The notes: a model not told the origin generated them from the letters alone. Shown: positions 40,628-50,004, counted from the stretch's first letter. The stretch is DNA of 64,000 nt from Micromonospora sp. WMMD1120 (GCF_029626235.1 NZ_JARUBO010000005.1:4870001-4934000), one strand, 5' to 3'. A program made the numbers and translations.

Positions 40628-42142
40628 GTGATTACTCGAAGGTCCCTTCTCGGCGCGAGCGGCGCGGCTCTGGCGACTCTCGCCCTGCCCGGTGCCGCGA
40701 GCGCCCGGAGCACCACCACCAACAAGTGGAGCCGCCTGAGCCAGCACCTCCAGGGTCGGCTGGTGCTGCCCTCGGAGGCGGACTACCAGAAGGCGAAGCA
40801 GCTCTTCCAGGTCCAGTTCGACGACACCAGCCCCCGAGCGGTCGCGTACTGCGCCTCCGCCGCCGACGTGGCCCTGTGCCTGCGCTTCGCCCAGGACCAC
40901 GGGCTGCCGATCGCCGCGCGCAGCGGCGGCCACAGCGCCGGCGGGTACTCCACGACCCCGGGTCTGGTCATCGACGTGGCCGGACTGAACACCGTCAGTC
41001 TCGGCAACGGCAGCGTGACGATCGGGCCCGGCGCGCAGCTCATCGACATCATGAACACGCTGTCCCCGTCCGGGCTGGGCATCTCCGGTGGCTACTGCCC
41101 GACGGTCGCGGCCGGTGGCTTCCTCCAGGGCGGCGGGATGGGCCTGTTCACCCGCAGCATCGGCATGGCCTCGGACAAGGTCACGTCGGCCCAGGTGGTC
41201 CTCGCCAACGGCAGGGTCGTCACCGCCGCGCCGACCGAGCACCCCGACCTCTACTGGGCGCTCCGCGGGGGCGGCGGCGGCAACTTCGGCATCGTGACCT
41301 CCTACCAGGTCACGCCCAGCCCGCTGACCACGGTCGGCGCCGCCAACCTGGCCTGGACCTACGACCAGGCGCTCGACATGCTCGACGGCTGGACCCGGTG
41401 GCTCGTCGACTCGCCCTGGTCGATCGGCGGCGGCGCCAACGTCACGCTGCTGGACGCCGGTCCGGGCAAGGTGCCGACCGCCGGGATCTTCCTCGGCTCG
41501 GTGGACACCGGTCCCGCCTTCGCCGCCGAGATCCAGCGGCTCATCTCGCTGGTCGGCCACGCCCCGGTGGTCAACCAGGCGTTCACCGCCCCCTACCAGC
41601 CGGTCATGATGAACCTCTACCGGTGCACCGACCTGTCGGTCACCCAGTGCCACCGTGACGACATCTCGCCCGGGGGGCAGATCCCGCGGCCGGCGTTCGG
41701 CGCCTGGCGGGGACGGCTGTTCGGTGCGGTCATGCCGCGCGAGGGTTGGGCCCGGGCGCTGGACGTCGTCGAGAACACCGCACGGATCGACGGGCAGGGC
41801 CGGCAACTGCAGATCTCCGCGCTCGGCGGCGCCGCCAACACGGTGTCCCGAACCGCCACGGCCTACGTGCACCGCGACACCCACTACTCGGCCAGCTTCC
41901 TGACCTCGAACGCGGTCGCGCCGGTCTCCGCCGAGGCCGTCTCCGCCGCGTACCAGTTCGTGGACGGCGGCTTCGCGGCCATCGACCCCTACTCCAACGG
42001 TGAGACGTACCAGAACTTCATCGACCCTCGCCTGACCGGCTGGAAGCAGTCGTACTACGCCGAGAACTACCCCCGGCTGAGTCGGATCAAGGACCGCTAC
42101 GACCCGTACAACGTCTTCCGATTCGCGCAGAGCGTCCGCTGA
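40628..42142 (+). CDS. Tat-exported BBE-type FAD-linked oxidase (bicovalent flavin)
   Basis: The 504-residue protein has a Tat signal peptide (TRRSLLGASGAALATLALPG) and a PCMH FAD domain. Both flavin-anchoring residues are visible: His in ARSGGHSAGGY and Cys in SGGYCPTVAAGG, so bicovalent FAD is likely. A substrate domain and the C-terminal BBE motif (YYAENYPRLSRIKDRYDPYNVFRF) follow. Such oxidases catalyse two-electron oxidations and oxidative ring closures. Export outside the membrane is unusual for a biosynthetic step and suggests a late or final oxidation. The GTG start gives the twin-arginine at the expected position. A perfect hairpin follows the stop. Confidence 0.92.
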   Translation: MITRRSLLGASGAALATLALPGAASARSTTTNKWSRLSQHLQGRLVLPSEADYQKAKQLFQVQFDDTSPRAVAYCASAADVALCLRFAQDHGLPIAARSGGHSAGGYSTTPGLVIDVAGLNTVSLGNGSVTIGPGAQLIDIMNTLSPSGLGISGGYCPTVAAGGFLQGGGMGLFTRSIGMASDKVTSAQVVLANGRVVTAAPTEHPDLYWALRGGGGGNFGIVTSYQVTPSPLTTVGAANLAWTYDQALDMLDGWTRWLVDSPWSIGGGANVTLLDAGPGKVPTAGIFLGSVDTGPAFAAEIQRLISLVGHAPVVNQAFTAPYQPVMMNLYRCTDLSVTQCHRDDISPGGQIPRPAFGAWRGRLFGAVMPREGWARALDVVENTARIDGQGRQLQISALGGAANTVSRTATAYVHRDTHYSASFLTSNAVAPVSAEAVSAAYQFVDGGFAAIDPYSNGETYQNFIDPRLTGWKQSYYAENYPRLSRIKDRYDPYNVFRFAQSVR

Positions 42143-42166
42143 TCGGCGGGCCTCGCAGGCGTGGCT

Positions 42167-42198
42167 CGGGGAGCCGGTGGTGGTCCACCGGCTCCCCG
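42167..42198. terminator. Hairpin terminator after the BBE-type oxidase gene
   Basis: CGGGGAGCCGGTGG (42167-42180) and CCACCGGCTCCCCG (42185-42198) form a perfect 14-bp stem with a 4-nt loop, 24 bp after the stop codon. The cyclase-like gene starts only 23 bp later, so either it has a promoter overlapping the hairpin or the hairpin only partly stops transcription. Confidence 0.8.
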
Positions 42199-42221
42199 CC
42201 CCGCCAGTTAGGAGCATTGCT

Positions 42222-43859
42222 ATGAGAGTTCCGTACGTGCAGCGTTCGGCTCCGATCGAGTGGCCGGTCGAGGTGGACCGGGATCAGGTACGCGACGCCA
42301 CGTCCCGTCTCGTCGCGCACGTCAGCGGGCGGGTCGAGCCGGACGGCGCGATCCGTGAGCAGTGCCAGAGCCGGGTGCTGGAGTCGGCGCTCGCGTTGTC
42401 GCTGTTGACACGCGTCGGAGTGACAGCACCGGCCCGGGACCGTCTGCTCGCCTTCCTCGACGCGCATCGGGACTCCCCGGAGCGGCTCGACCGGGTCCTC
42501 GCCCGACTCGCGGTGTCGCGGGCCACCAGCGGTGGCTCGACTGTCGACGCCACGCTCGTCGCCAGGCTGACCGACGGCGTGCTCGGCGCCGCGCCGGGCT
42601 TCATCTCGGGCCGTCGTCGCAGGATGGTGGGCGCGGTGCTGTCGGTGCTCGGGTGCCCGCTGCCGGGCGACCTCGGGGCGCCGGCCGACGGCGCGGTGCC
42701 GACCGACCCCATGCACTCCTGGGCCGTCGTCCAGCAGGCCGCCGTGACGCTGATCCTCGCCGCCGCGGCGGGCGTCAGCAACCCGGTCACCGACGACGCG
42801 CGGGACACCCTGCTCGCCATCGAGCCCGGCACGTCGGTGTGGGAGGGGTACGTGCTGATGCACCTGCTCGCCCTGCACGGGCTCGCCGGTGTCCCCGGGC
42901 AGGAGGCCACCGTACGCGACGGCGTGCGGACCCTGCTGCGCTACCAGCGCGACGACGGCGGCTTCCCGTTCGTGGTGGAGATGCACCACTGGTGCACGGC
43001 GACCGCCGGGCTGGGCCTGGCCGCGGCGGGGGCGCCGACCAGCCTGCTGCGGTCGATGGGCCGCATGCTCGTCGTCCACCAGGGCGGCGCCCCGCTGGCG
43101 CGCTCCCTGTCCCGTGGCACGCCGCTGACCGACGGCTGGTCCATGTCGGTGGGGGTGGCCCAGAACGACGTCGACTGCACCGCGTGTGCGCTGGAGTTCC
43201 TCCAGGTCACCGATCCGGTCGGATTCGGCGGCGCGGTGCGCCGCGGCGTACGGTCGCTGCTGGCGGTGCAGGGCGCGGACGGCGGCTTCCCCACCTTCGT
43301 CGCCGGTGCGGCGTCCGAGCCGTGCATGACCGCCGCGGCCGTCGGGGCGCTCGCGTCGATCCCCGCCACCGCGCCCGCCCGGGCCCGCGCGTTGGCGTTC
43401 CTCGCCGACAGCCAGCTGGCCGACGGCGGCTTCGAGCCGGGCTGGAGCCGCAGCCGGCTGCACGCGCTGTTCCGGGCGCGTCTCGCCGCGTACACCGCGC
43501 ACCCGGACGACTGTCGCAGCGCGACGATGGCGGAGCGGATCGAGCGGACCGTGCGCGAGACGCAGAACGACGACGGCGGGTGGGGAATGCAGCCCGGCGA
43601 TCCCAGCGACGACGTCAGCACCGCGTACGGATTGATCACCCTGTGCTACGGGTCCGAGTCGCGGCCGGTGGGCCGCGCCCTGTCCTGGCTGCTCGGACAG
43701 CAGCACGCGGACGGCGGTTACCGCGGCGTGCCCGACATGGTGGGACCCCGCCCGTTCACCTACCACCTGCCCGTGCTGACCGACGCTCCGGTGCTGCTCG
43801 CGTTCGGCCACGTGCGCTGCCGGACCCGGGACCGGGTGGCCGTCGCGCTGGGGGCGTGA
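42222..43859 (+). CDS. Class II terpene-cyclase-like protein (prenyltransferase/squalene-oxidase repeats)
   Basis: The 545-residue protein is built of alpha-toroid repeats with QW-like motifs (RYQRDDGGFPFVVEMHHW, QGADGGFPTFVAG, QNDDGGWGMQPGD, QQHADGGYRGVP). It carries DVDC (D316-C319) where squalene-hopene cyclases and class II diterpene cyclases have DxDD; the middle Asp, which is the proton donor in those enzymes, is kept and the last Asp is Cys. Such enzymes protonate a prenyl alkene or epoxide and trigger ring closure. In this cluster it probably cyclises the prenyl side chain. The ATG has a TTAGGAGC site. It follows a hairpin and precedes the export gene. A non-cyclase role for the fold is possible. 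Confidence 0.82.
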   Translation: MRVPYVQRSAPIEWPVEVDRDQVRDATSRLVAHVSGRVEPDGAIREQCQSRVLESALALSLLTRVGVTAPARDRLLAFLDAHRDSPERLDRVLARLAVSRATSGGSTVDATLVARLTDGVLGAAPGFISGRRRRMVGAVLSVLGCPLPGDLGAPADGAVPTDPMHSWAVVQQAAVTLILAAAAGVSNPVTDDARDTLLAIEPGTSVWEGYVLMHLLALHGLAGVPGQEATVRDGVRTLLRYQRDDGGFPFVVEMHHWCTATAGLGLAAAGAPTSLLRSMGRMLVVHQGGAPLARSLSRGTPLTDGWSMSVGVAQNDVDCTACALEFLQVTDPVGFGGAVRRGVRSLLAVQGADGGFPTFVAGAASEPCMTAAAVGALASIPATAPARARALAFLADSQLADGGFEPGWSRSRLHALFRARLAAYTAHPDDCRSATMAERIERTVRETQNDDGGWGMQPGDPSDDVSTAYGLITLCYGSESRPVGRALSWLLGQQHADGGYRGVPDMVGPRPFTYHLPVLTDAPVLLAFGHVRCRTRDRVAVALGA

Positions 43860-43884
43860 CGACAAGGGGCACCACGCCGATTAG

Positions 43885-43898
43885 AGGTTGTTTAACCT
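43885..43898. promoter_or_regulatory. Inverted repeat AGGTT-N4-AACCT, candidate operator of the exporter gene
   Basis: AGGTT (43885-43889) and AACCT (43894-43898) flank GTTT, in a locally AT-rich spot 25 bp past the cyclase stop and 120 bp before the MMPL gene. Its place suits an operator for a drug-responsive repressor, but no TetR or MarR gene is in the window. Confidence 0.4.
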
Positions 43899-44017
43899 AG
43901 GGTGCGGATTCGGTTGCGCTGCGGTACACATCCCGATGTCTGCCCACATCGTTGTCGGCACCGACGTCGTCGCCAACCTGACCCGATCCCGGACACTGAA
44001 CACGAAGGACACGTTGC

Positions 44018-46132
44018 ATGATCCGAAAACTCGCGTCTGTGCCCGCAGGCAGGTTGGCGAAGTGGGTGGTCGTCGCCGTCTGGCTGGTCCTGCTGATCCC
44101 TGCCAGCTCGCTGGCCGGCAGGCTCAGTGAGGTCCAGCAGAACGACAACTCGGCCTGGCTGCCCAGCAACGCGGAGTCGACGGAGGTCGTCGATCGGGCC
44201 GCGAAGTTCCAGACCACCGACACCCTGCCCGCGATCGTCATCTACGACCGGCCGGAGGGCATCACCCCGGCCGACATCGCCAAGGCGCGGGCGGACGCCC
44301 AGGCCTTCACCACCGTCACCAACGTCGTCGGGCAGCCCCAGGAACCGGTGGTGTCCCAGGACGGCAAGGCCATCCAGACCGTCGTGCAGGTCCGCAAGGA
44401 CAACCGGGGATGGGACGGTCTGGGCGAGGTCGTCGACTCGATGACAGCGATCGGCACGGCGAACGCCAACGGGCTGAGCTTCTATGTCACCGGCACGCCC
44501 GGCTACGCGTCCGACTCGATCAAGGGGTTCGGCGGAGGTGGCGGGCTCACCACGATCACCGCGGTGGTGGTGGTGCTGATCCTCCTGCTCACCTACCGCA
44601 GCCCGTCGTTGCCGTTGCTTCCGCTGCTGACCGCCGGTGGCGCGCTGGTCGCCTCGGAAGCGGTGATCTACCTGTTGGCGAAGAACGCCGGGCTCGTCGT
44701 CAACAACCAGACCAGCTTCATCCTGACCGTGCTGGTGTTCGGCGCCGCCACCGACTACGCGTTGCTGCTCACCTCACGCTACCGCGAGGAGTTGACGCGA
44801 CACGAGGACCGGCACGAGGCCATGGCCGAGGCGTTGCACCGTTCCGGGCCCGCGATCGTCGCCAGCGCCGCCACTGTCGCGGTCAGCCTGATGTTGCTGA
44901 CGCTGGCCAGCCTCAACTCCACGAAGGGGATGGGGCCGGCCTGCGCGATCGGCATCCTCGTCGGCCTGCTGGCCATGGTCACCCTGATGCCGGCGCTGTT
45001 GGTCATCTGCGGTCGCTGGATCTTCTGGCCGGTCAAGCCGAAGTACGGCGTCACCCCGTCGACCACCGGCGGCCTGTGGACCCGACTCGGCACCGCCATC
45101 GCGGGCCGGCCCCGGCTGGTCTGGATCAGCACCGCCGTCGTGCTCGGCGTGATGGCGCTCGGCATGCTCGGGCTGCGGGCCGACGGGCTCGCCAACAAGG
45201 ACCAGTTCACCAACAAGCCGCAGATGGCCGTGGGTGAGGAGGTCAAGGCCCGACACTTCCCGGCCGGCTCGGGTGACCCCCTCTACGTGGTGACGAACGC
45301 CGCCTCGGCCGAGCAGGTCAGAACCGCGCTCTCCGGTGTCGCCGGGATCGGCGAGGTCTCCGCGCCGGTCGTCAAGGACGGTGAGGCGATCATGCTGGGC
45401 CAGATGATCGACGACCCCACGAGCAAGGCGGCGACGCGTACCGTCGAGCAGGCCCGCGAGGCGGTCCGGCAGGTGCCCGGCGCGGACGCCCAGATCGGCG
45501 GCAACACGGCGATCGTCCTGGACACCCGGACGGCCGCCGCCCGGGACTCCAAACTGATCATTCCGATCGTGTTGGTGGTGGTGCTGCTCATCCTCGCGCT
45601 GCTGCTGCGGTCGATCATCGCGCCGCTGCTGCTGATGGCGACGGTGGTGCTGTCGTTCGCCGCGGCCCTCGGGGTGAGCAGCCTGGTGTTCAACAACGTG
45701 TTCAACTTCGCCGGGGCTGAGGCGTCCTTCCCACTGCTGGCGTTCGTCTTCCTCGTCGCCCTGGGCATCGACTACAACATCTTCCTGGTCACCAGGGTCC
45801 GTGAGGTCGCATTGCGGCACGGCACCCGGCGCGGCGCGCTGACCGGGCTGACGGCCACCGGCGGCGTGATCACGTCGGCCGGGCTGGTGCTGGCGGGCAC
45901 CTTCGCGGCGATGGCCTCGCTGCCGCTGGTGTTCGCGGCCCAACTCGGCTTCGCTGTGGCGTTCGGCGTACTGCTGGACACCCTGGTCGTCCGCTCGGTG
46001 CTGGTCACCGCGCTGACCCTGGACGTGGGCCGGTGGATGTGGTGGCCCAGCAAGCTGTTCCGACAGCACGACGCCGACTCCCAGCCGTTGACGGCGGTGA
46101 CGCCCGATCTGGAACCCGCTCGGGGCGTCTGA
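44018..46132 (+). CDS. MMPL/RND-family export protein
   Basis: The 704-residue protein has about 12 membrane helices in two repeats, each with an extracytoplasmic loop. Typical MMPL features are the first helix and loop SSLAGRLSEVQQNDNSAWLP, the conserved FGAATDYALLLTSRYREEL in the first half and ALGIDYNIFLVTRVREVALR in the second half, with the proton-relay Asp-Tyr pairs. Actinomycete relatives export antibiotics and lipids using the proton gradient. It would be the self-resistance or export pump for the meroterpenoid. A 158-bp upstream region with a palindrome separates it from the cyclase gene. A strong two-way terminator follows. Confidence 0.92.
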   Translation: MIRKLASVPAGRLAKWVVVAVWLVLLIPASSLAGRLSEVQQNDNSAWLPSNAESTEVVDRAAKFQTTDTLPAIVIYDRPEGITPADIAKARADAQAFTTVTNVVGQPQEPVVSQDGKAIQTVVQVRKDNRGWDGLGEVVDSMTAIGTANANGLSFYVTGTPGYASDSIKGFGGGGGLTTITAVVVVLILLLTYRSPSLPLLPLLTAGGALVASEAVIYLLAKNAGLVVNNQTSFILTVLVFGAATDYALLLTSRYREELTRHEDRHEAMAEALHRSGPAIVASAATVAVSLMLLTLASLNSTKGMGPACAIGILVGLLAMVTLMPALLVICGRWIFWPVKPKYGVTPSTTGGLWTRLGTAIAGRPRLVWISTAVVLGVMALGMLGLRADGLANKDQFTNKPQMAVGEEVKARHFPAGSGDPLYVVTNAASAEQVRTALSGVAGIGEVSAPVVKDGEAIMLGQMIDDPTSKAATRTVEQAREAVRQVPGADAQIGGNTAIVLDTRTAAARDSKLIIPIVLVVVLLILALLLRSIIAPLLLMATVVLSFAAALGVSSLVFNNVFNFAGAEASFPLLAFVFLVALGIDYNIFLVTRVREVALRHGTRRGALTGLTATGGVITSAGLVLAGTFAAMASLPLVFAAQLGFAVAFGVLLDTLVVRSVLVTALTLDVGRWMWWPSKLFRQHDADSQPLTAVTPDLEPARGV

Positions 46133-46136
46133 CGCC

Positions 46137-46193
46137 CCGCGACACCGATGAGGCCCTCCGGCACGCCGCCGGGGGGCCTCGTCGGTGTCGCGG
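46137..46193. terminator. Bidirectional hairpin terminator between the MMPL and SARP genes
   Basis: A 20-bp stem (46137-46156 with 46174-46193, arms CCGCGACACCGATGAGGCCC and GGGCCTCGTCGGTGTCGCGG) with one G-T pair and a 17-nt loop fills the gap between two convergent genes. It would stop transcription from both sides. Confidence 0.85.
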
Positions 46194-46205
46194 TCCGGCC
46201 TCGGT

Positions 46206-48824
46206 TCAGGCGGAGAGACGCCACAGGCCGGGCTGGATCTCCAGCTCCGGGGCGTCGGTACGGCTGCCCACCGCGGCGACGCGCTGCGCGGAGGCGAGCG
46301 CGAAGCTCTCGAAGCGGTGGTGCCGGACCTGTCCGGCGAGCGCGGCGCACTCCATGAAGCTGCGGATGGCGTGCTCGGGACGGTTGTCGTCGAGCTGGCC
46401 CAGGGCCAGCGACCGCAGCGCGTTGCACAGCCCCCAGGTGTCCCCGGCCGCGCTCGACAACGACACCGCCTGCTCGGCGAGGGACCGGGCACGCGCGTGC
46501 GCGTCGTCGGCGAGACGGAGGTCGGCCAGGCCGACCAGGGCGCGGCTGTGCGGATGGGGGAGACCCGCCCGGTCGGCGAGGGTCGCCGCCTCCTGGTATC
46601 TGGTCTCCGCCTCCGCGTAGCGACGGCGCTGCCAGGCCAGATCACCCAGCGAGCAGAGGCTGACGGCGGTGGGCACCGGATCGTCCAGCCGCGCCGCCGC
46701 GTCCAGGGCCAGCTCGTGGGTCTCCTCCCAGTCGTGCCACGCCGCGATGGTCTCGAAGAAGCTGCCTAGGCTCTCGGCGAGCTGCCACGCGGGTCGCCAC
46801 CGCCTCGTCCGGCAGAGGGTGCGTACGAGGTCGACGAGCGCGCGTCGCTCCTGGGCGAACCAGCGCAGCGGATCGTCCCCGACGATCGCGGCGGCGCCGT
46901 CCGACGCGGCGGTCGTCACCCAGAAGGACCGACCGGGCGACAGCAGGTGGTCGGCGTGCTGGCACAGTCGCAGGTACGTCGAGGCGACGCGCTCGGCGGC
47001 GTCCCGGGTGAGTGACGCGTCGTCGTGGCGGCCCGACAGCTCCCTGGCGAGCACGCCGAGCAGCTCCTGGTAGTGGAACCGCGCGCCGCGGCCGGTGCCC
47101 GCCGTCTCCAGCAGCTGGGCATCGACCAGGGTGTCGACGACGTCGGCCGCCTGGCGGGTGTCGGCGTCCAGCACCGCCGCCACCGCCCACAGCGGGAAGT
47201 CGGCGGCGGGCAGCAGCGAGAGCCGCCGGAAGGCCGTCCGGACATGCGCGGCAGAGCCCCGGTAGGCGAGCATCAGGCTGGCGCGGACGTCGAGGTCGCC
47301 GATCCGGAGCTGGTCCAGCCGGGACTCCTCGTCGCGCAGCAGCGCCGCGACGTCGGCGACGTCCCAGTACGGACGGGCGGCCAGCCGCAGCCCGGCGACG
47401 CGCAGCGCGATGGGCAGGTGGCCGCACAGCTCGGCGACCTGTCGCACCGCCTCGGCCTGGCCGGCCACCCGGTCACTGCCGGCAGCCGTGGACAGCAGCC
47501 GGTCGGAGTCCTCCGGGCCGAGGACGTCGAGACGGTGGGGCTGCGGGCCGCCGAGGCCGGTCAGCGGTACGCGACTGGTGACCAGGACGGCGCTGCCCGG
47601 CGCGGCGGGCAGGAACGGCCGTACCTCCTGCTCGGTCGAGACGTTGTCGAGCACCAGCAGGATCCGGTGGCGGTTCAGCAGGTGGTGGACGGTGGCGGAC
47701 AACTCCTCCACGTCGGACGGCAGATGGCCGGTGACGCCCGCCCGACGCAGGAACGTGGCGAGCGCGTCGGCGCGGGAGCGCGGTTGACCGGGCGCGGCCT
47801 GCATGTCGACGAACACGCGCCCGTCGGGGAAGGTCGGCGCCGCGGCATGCGCGATCTGGAGCGCCAGGGCGGTCTTTCCGATGCCGGCCCTGCCGACCAC
47901 GCGTACGCAGGCCGGTGCGACGAGGCCCGCCGCGGCCTCCCCGAGGTCGGTCCGCACCGCTGTCGTGACGTCGTCGCGACCGACGAAGTCGAGGACCGGA
48001 GGGGGCAGGTGGAGCGCGCCCAACGGCGGCGACCCGGCGGCCGCGACGTCGCGCTCCGTCGGCCCGAGCAGCCCGGCGTCGCCCTCCAGAACCTGCCGGT
48101 GCACCTCCCGCAGCGGCGTGTTCGGTTCGATCCCGAGTTCGTCGATCATGGCACGGCGCAGGTCGGTGAAGACCCGCAGCGCGTCGGCCTGTCGACCCGA
48201 ACGGTACAGCGCCGTCATCAGGTGGGCGTGCAGCTCCTCGTGCAACGGGTACTCGCCGGTCAGCGCCCACAGCTCGCTCACCAGGGCGTGGTGCCGACCC
48301 AGGCGCAGGTCGGCGCGGACACGGTGTTCCAGCGCGGCCAGCCGCAGCTCGCTCATCCGTACGGCGGTCGCCTCCAGGATCGGCCCGTGCGGCACGTCGG
48401 AGAGCAGTGGTCCGCGCCACAGCTCCAGCGCCTGGCGCTGGAGGTCCGCCGCGAGGGTGTCATCGCCGGCCCGGGCGGCCTCCAGCCCGCGCTGGTGGCG
48501 CCCGAGGAAGACGGCGAGGTCGAGCTGTTCGGCGTCGATGCGCAGCAGGTACCCGGGGGCCCGGGTGACAAGTGCGTCGCGGCCCTGTGCCGGATCGACC
48601 TCCTGCAGGATCTTGCGCAGTTGGGACACGTACACCTGGAGCGTCATCATGGCCGTGCGTGGTGGTCGGTCCGCCCAGAGTTCGTCGGCGAGCGCCTGCA
48701 CCGACACCACAGCGTTCGTCTGCAACAGGAGAGTGGACAGGACGACGCGCAGCTTGGCGGCGCGGGGTGTGCCGGCGACGGTGTCGCCCCGCACCTCCAT
48801 CGGTCCCAGTACCCGGTACCTCAC
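46206..48824 (-). CDS. SARP-type regulator, AfsR-like (DNA-binding, BTAD, NB-ARC, TPR)
   Basis: The 872-residue protein has an OmpR-like winged helix (VRYRVLGPMEVRGDT through MMTLQVYVSQLRKIL), a BTAD domain, an NB-ARC ATPase with Walker A GRAGIGKTAL near residue 311 and Walker B ILLVLDN, and C-terminal TPR-like repeats (for example AEAETRYQEAATLADRAG). This is the full AfsR-type layout. The GTG start at 48824 overlaps the TGA of the AfsA-like gene, so the butyrolactone enzyme and this activator are made from one transcript. It is likely the pathway-specific activator of the cluster, acting on direct repeats at target promoters. It converges on the MMPL gene. Confidence 0.93.
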   Translation of the reverse strand: MRYRVLGPMEVRGDTVAGTPRAAKLRVVLSTLLLQTNAVVSVQALADELWADRPPRTAMMTLQVYVSQLRKILQEVDPAQGRDALVTRAPGYLLRIDAEQLDLAVFLGRHQRGLEAARAGDDTLAADLQRQALELWRGPLLSDVPHGPILEATAVRMSELRLAALEHRVRADLRLGRHHALVSELWALTGEYPLHEELHAHLMTALYRSGRQADALRVFTDLRRAMIDELGIEPNTPLREVHRQVLEGDAGLLGPTERDVAAAGSPPLGALHLPPPVLDFVGRDDVTTAVRTDLGEAAAGLVAPACVRVVGRAGIGKTALALQIAHAAAPTFPDGRVFVDMQAAPGQPRSRADALATFLRRAGVTGHLPSDVEELSATVHHLLNRHRILLVLDNVSTEQEVRPFLPAAPGSAVLVTSRVPLTGLGGPQPHRLDVLGPEDSDRLLSTAAGSDRVAGQAEAVRQVAELCGHLPIALRVAGLRLAARPYWDVADVAALLRDEESRLDQLRIGDLDVRASLMLAYRGSAAHVRTAFRRLSLLPAADFPLWAVAAVLDADTRQAADVVDTLVDAQLLETAGTGRGARFHYQELLGVLARELSGRHDDASLTRDAAERVASTYLRLCQHADHLLSPGRSFWVTTAASDGAAAIVGDDPLRWFAQERRALVDLVRTLCRTRRWRPAWQLAESLGSFFETIAAWHDWEETHELALDAAARLDDPVPTAVSLCSLGDLAWQRRRYAEAETRYQEAATLADRAGLPHPHSRALVGLADLRLADDAHARARSLAEQAVSLSSAAGDTWGLCNALRSLALGQLDDNRPEHAIRSFMECAALAGQVRHHRFESFALASAQRVAAVGSRTDAPELEIQPGLWRLSA

Positions 48825-49783
48825 GATCCCCCCGAGGACGTGCTGTGTGCCACGGTCAGCTCGGCCTCGGCGACGACGCTTCCGAGCTGGGTGACCGACG
48901 AGCGGATGCTCGTGCTGGGCGCGTCGTCGCCGGGGTCGACCCGGGCGGCGCAGGTCAGCGGGAGGCCGAGTGCCGCGTCGCGCGGGAAACGCACCGACGC
49001 GCGGACGACGTGGGTACGCGACGCGTCGTACCCGCGGATCCTCGTCGCGGCGAGCAGCGCCGTCTGGCGGATGGCCTCGATCAGCAGGGTGCCGGGGACG
49101 AACTCGCCGCTCTCGGCGAAGAAGACCGGGTGGCCCGGGTCCACCAGCAGTTCGGTGCGGAGCGTGTCGTCGGTGCGCGCCGGTGCGGAGACGACCACGT
49201 TGCGCGGATCGCACCGACCGACGGTGTGCGGATCGACCGGGGGCGGGCCGTGCCGGCCCGTGGTCGGCGACGACCACCGGGTCGGCGCCGGTCGCCGGGG
49301 CCCGCTCGGCGCCAGGAAACGCAGGTCGGCGTGGCCCGTGCAGCCGGCGGTCCCGTCGATCTCCATCGTGCCGCGCAGCCGTAACCCACCGGGTATCCCG
49401 CTGGTCACCGACAATGCCGAGGCGTGCAGGTCGACCGCCATGTGCGACGGATTCTCCCGCACCCGCCAGGCCGCCGGGGTGGTCAGCGCGAACTCGACGC
49501 TCTCGAACCGGCAGCGGCGGTCCAGCGGCACCCGGAAGTACCGGCCACCGACGAAGGTGCCCACCTGTCGTACGGTCTCGACGAAGAGTTGGACGTCGTG
49601 GACGTGCCCGAGGCCGTCGTTGAACAGCGGATGGTCGTACGGCATGTCGCCGGCCAGCGCGAACCGTTCCTCCCGGCTGACGCCGTACTCCGGCGCGGCC
49701 TGGACCGCCGATCGTGGCCGGTGGATCAGGTGCCGGGTGGCGGCGGGACGGACCCGCTCGGCCACCGTCAGGTGTCGTGCCAT
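48821..49783 (-). CDS. AfsA-like gamma-butyrolactone biosynthesis protein
   Basis: The 320-residue protein has two AfsA hotdog repeats. The first opens at FALAGDMPYDHPLFNDGLGH (about residues 42-61) and the second at ELLVDPGHPVFFAESGEFVP, with GTLLIEAIRQTALLAA. AfsA-type enzymes join a beta-keto acyl chain to dihydroxyacetone phosphate as the first step to gamma-butyrolactone signals. The ATG at 49783 has a GGGGGAG site six bases away. It overlaps the SARP gene downstream (GTGA). No butyrolactone receptor gene of the TetR type is in the window, so the signal's receptor must lie elsewhere. Confidence 0.92.
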   Translation of the reverse strand: MARHLTVAERVRPAATRHLIHRPRSAVQAAPEYGVSREERFALAGDMPYDHPLFNDGLGHVHDVQLFVETVRQVGTFVGGRYFRVPLDRRCRFESVEFALTTPAAWRVRENPSHMAVDLHASALSVTSGIPGGLRLRGTMEIDGTAGCTGHADLRFLAPSGPRRPAPTRWSSPTTGRHGPPPVDPHTVGRCDPRNVVVSAPARTDDTLRTELLVDPGHPVFFAESGEFVPGTLLIEAIRQTALLAATRIRGYDASRTHVVRASVRFPRDAALGLPLTCAARVDPGDDAPSTSIRSSVTQLGSVVAEAELTVAHSTSSGGS

Positions 49784-50004
49784 CTGGACTCCCCCGTGGT
49801 GTCGTGCCTCCCCTCGGTAAAGACTGACCAGCACGTCGCGCGTCGGCCACCCGTTCCCGCTGGCACCAAACTGCACTACAGGTAGTCCCGGCCGCGCCGT
49901 CCGCTGGGCGCACGCCGATGCCAGGTCGCCGTTAAGGCCCGTCCATGTTCCGCGCTCCATGCTGTCCCCGGAACGCGGTAACCGCTGGAACCGTGGAGGT
50001 GCTT

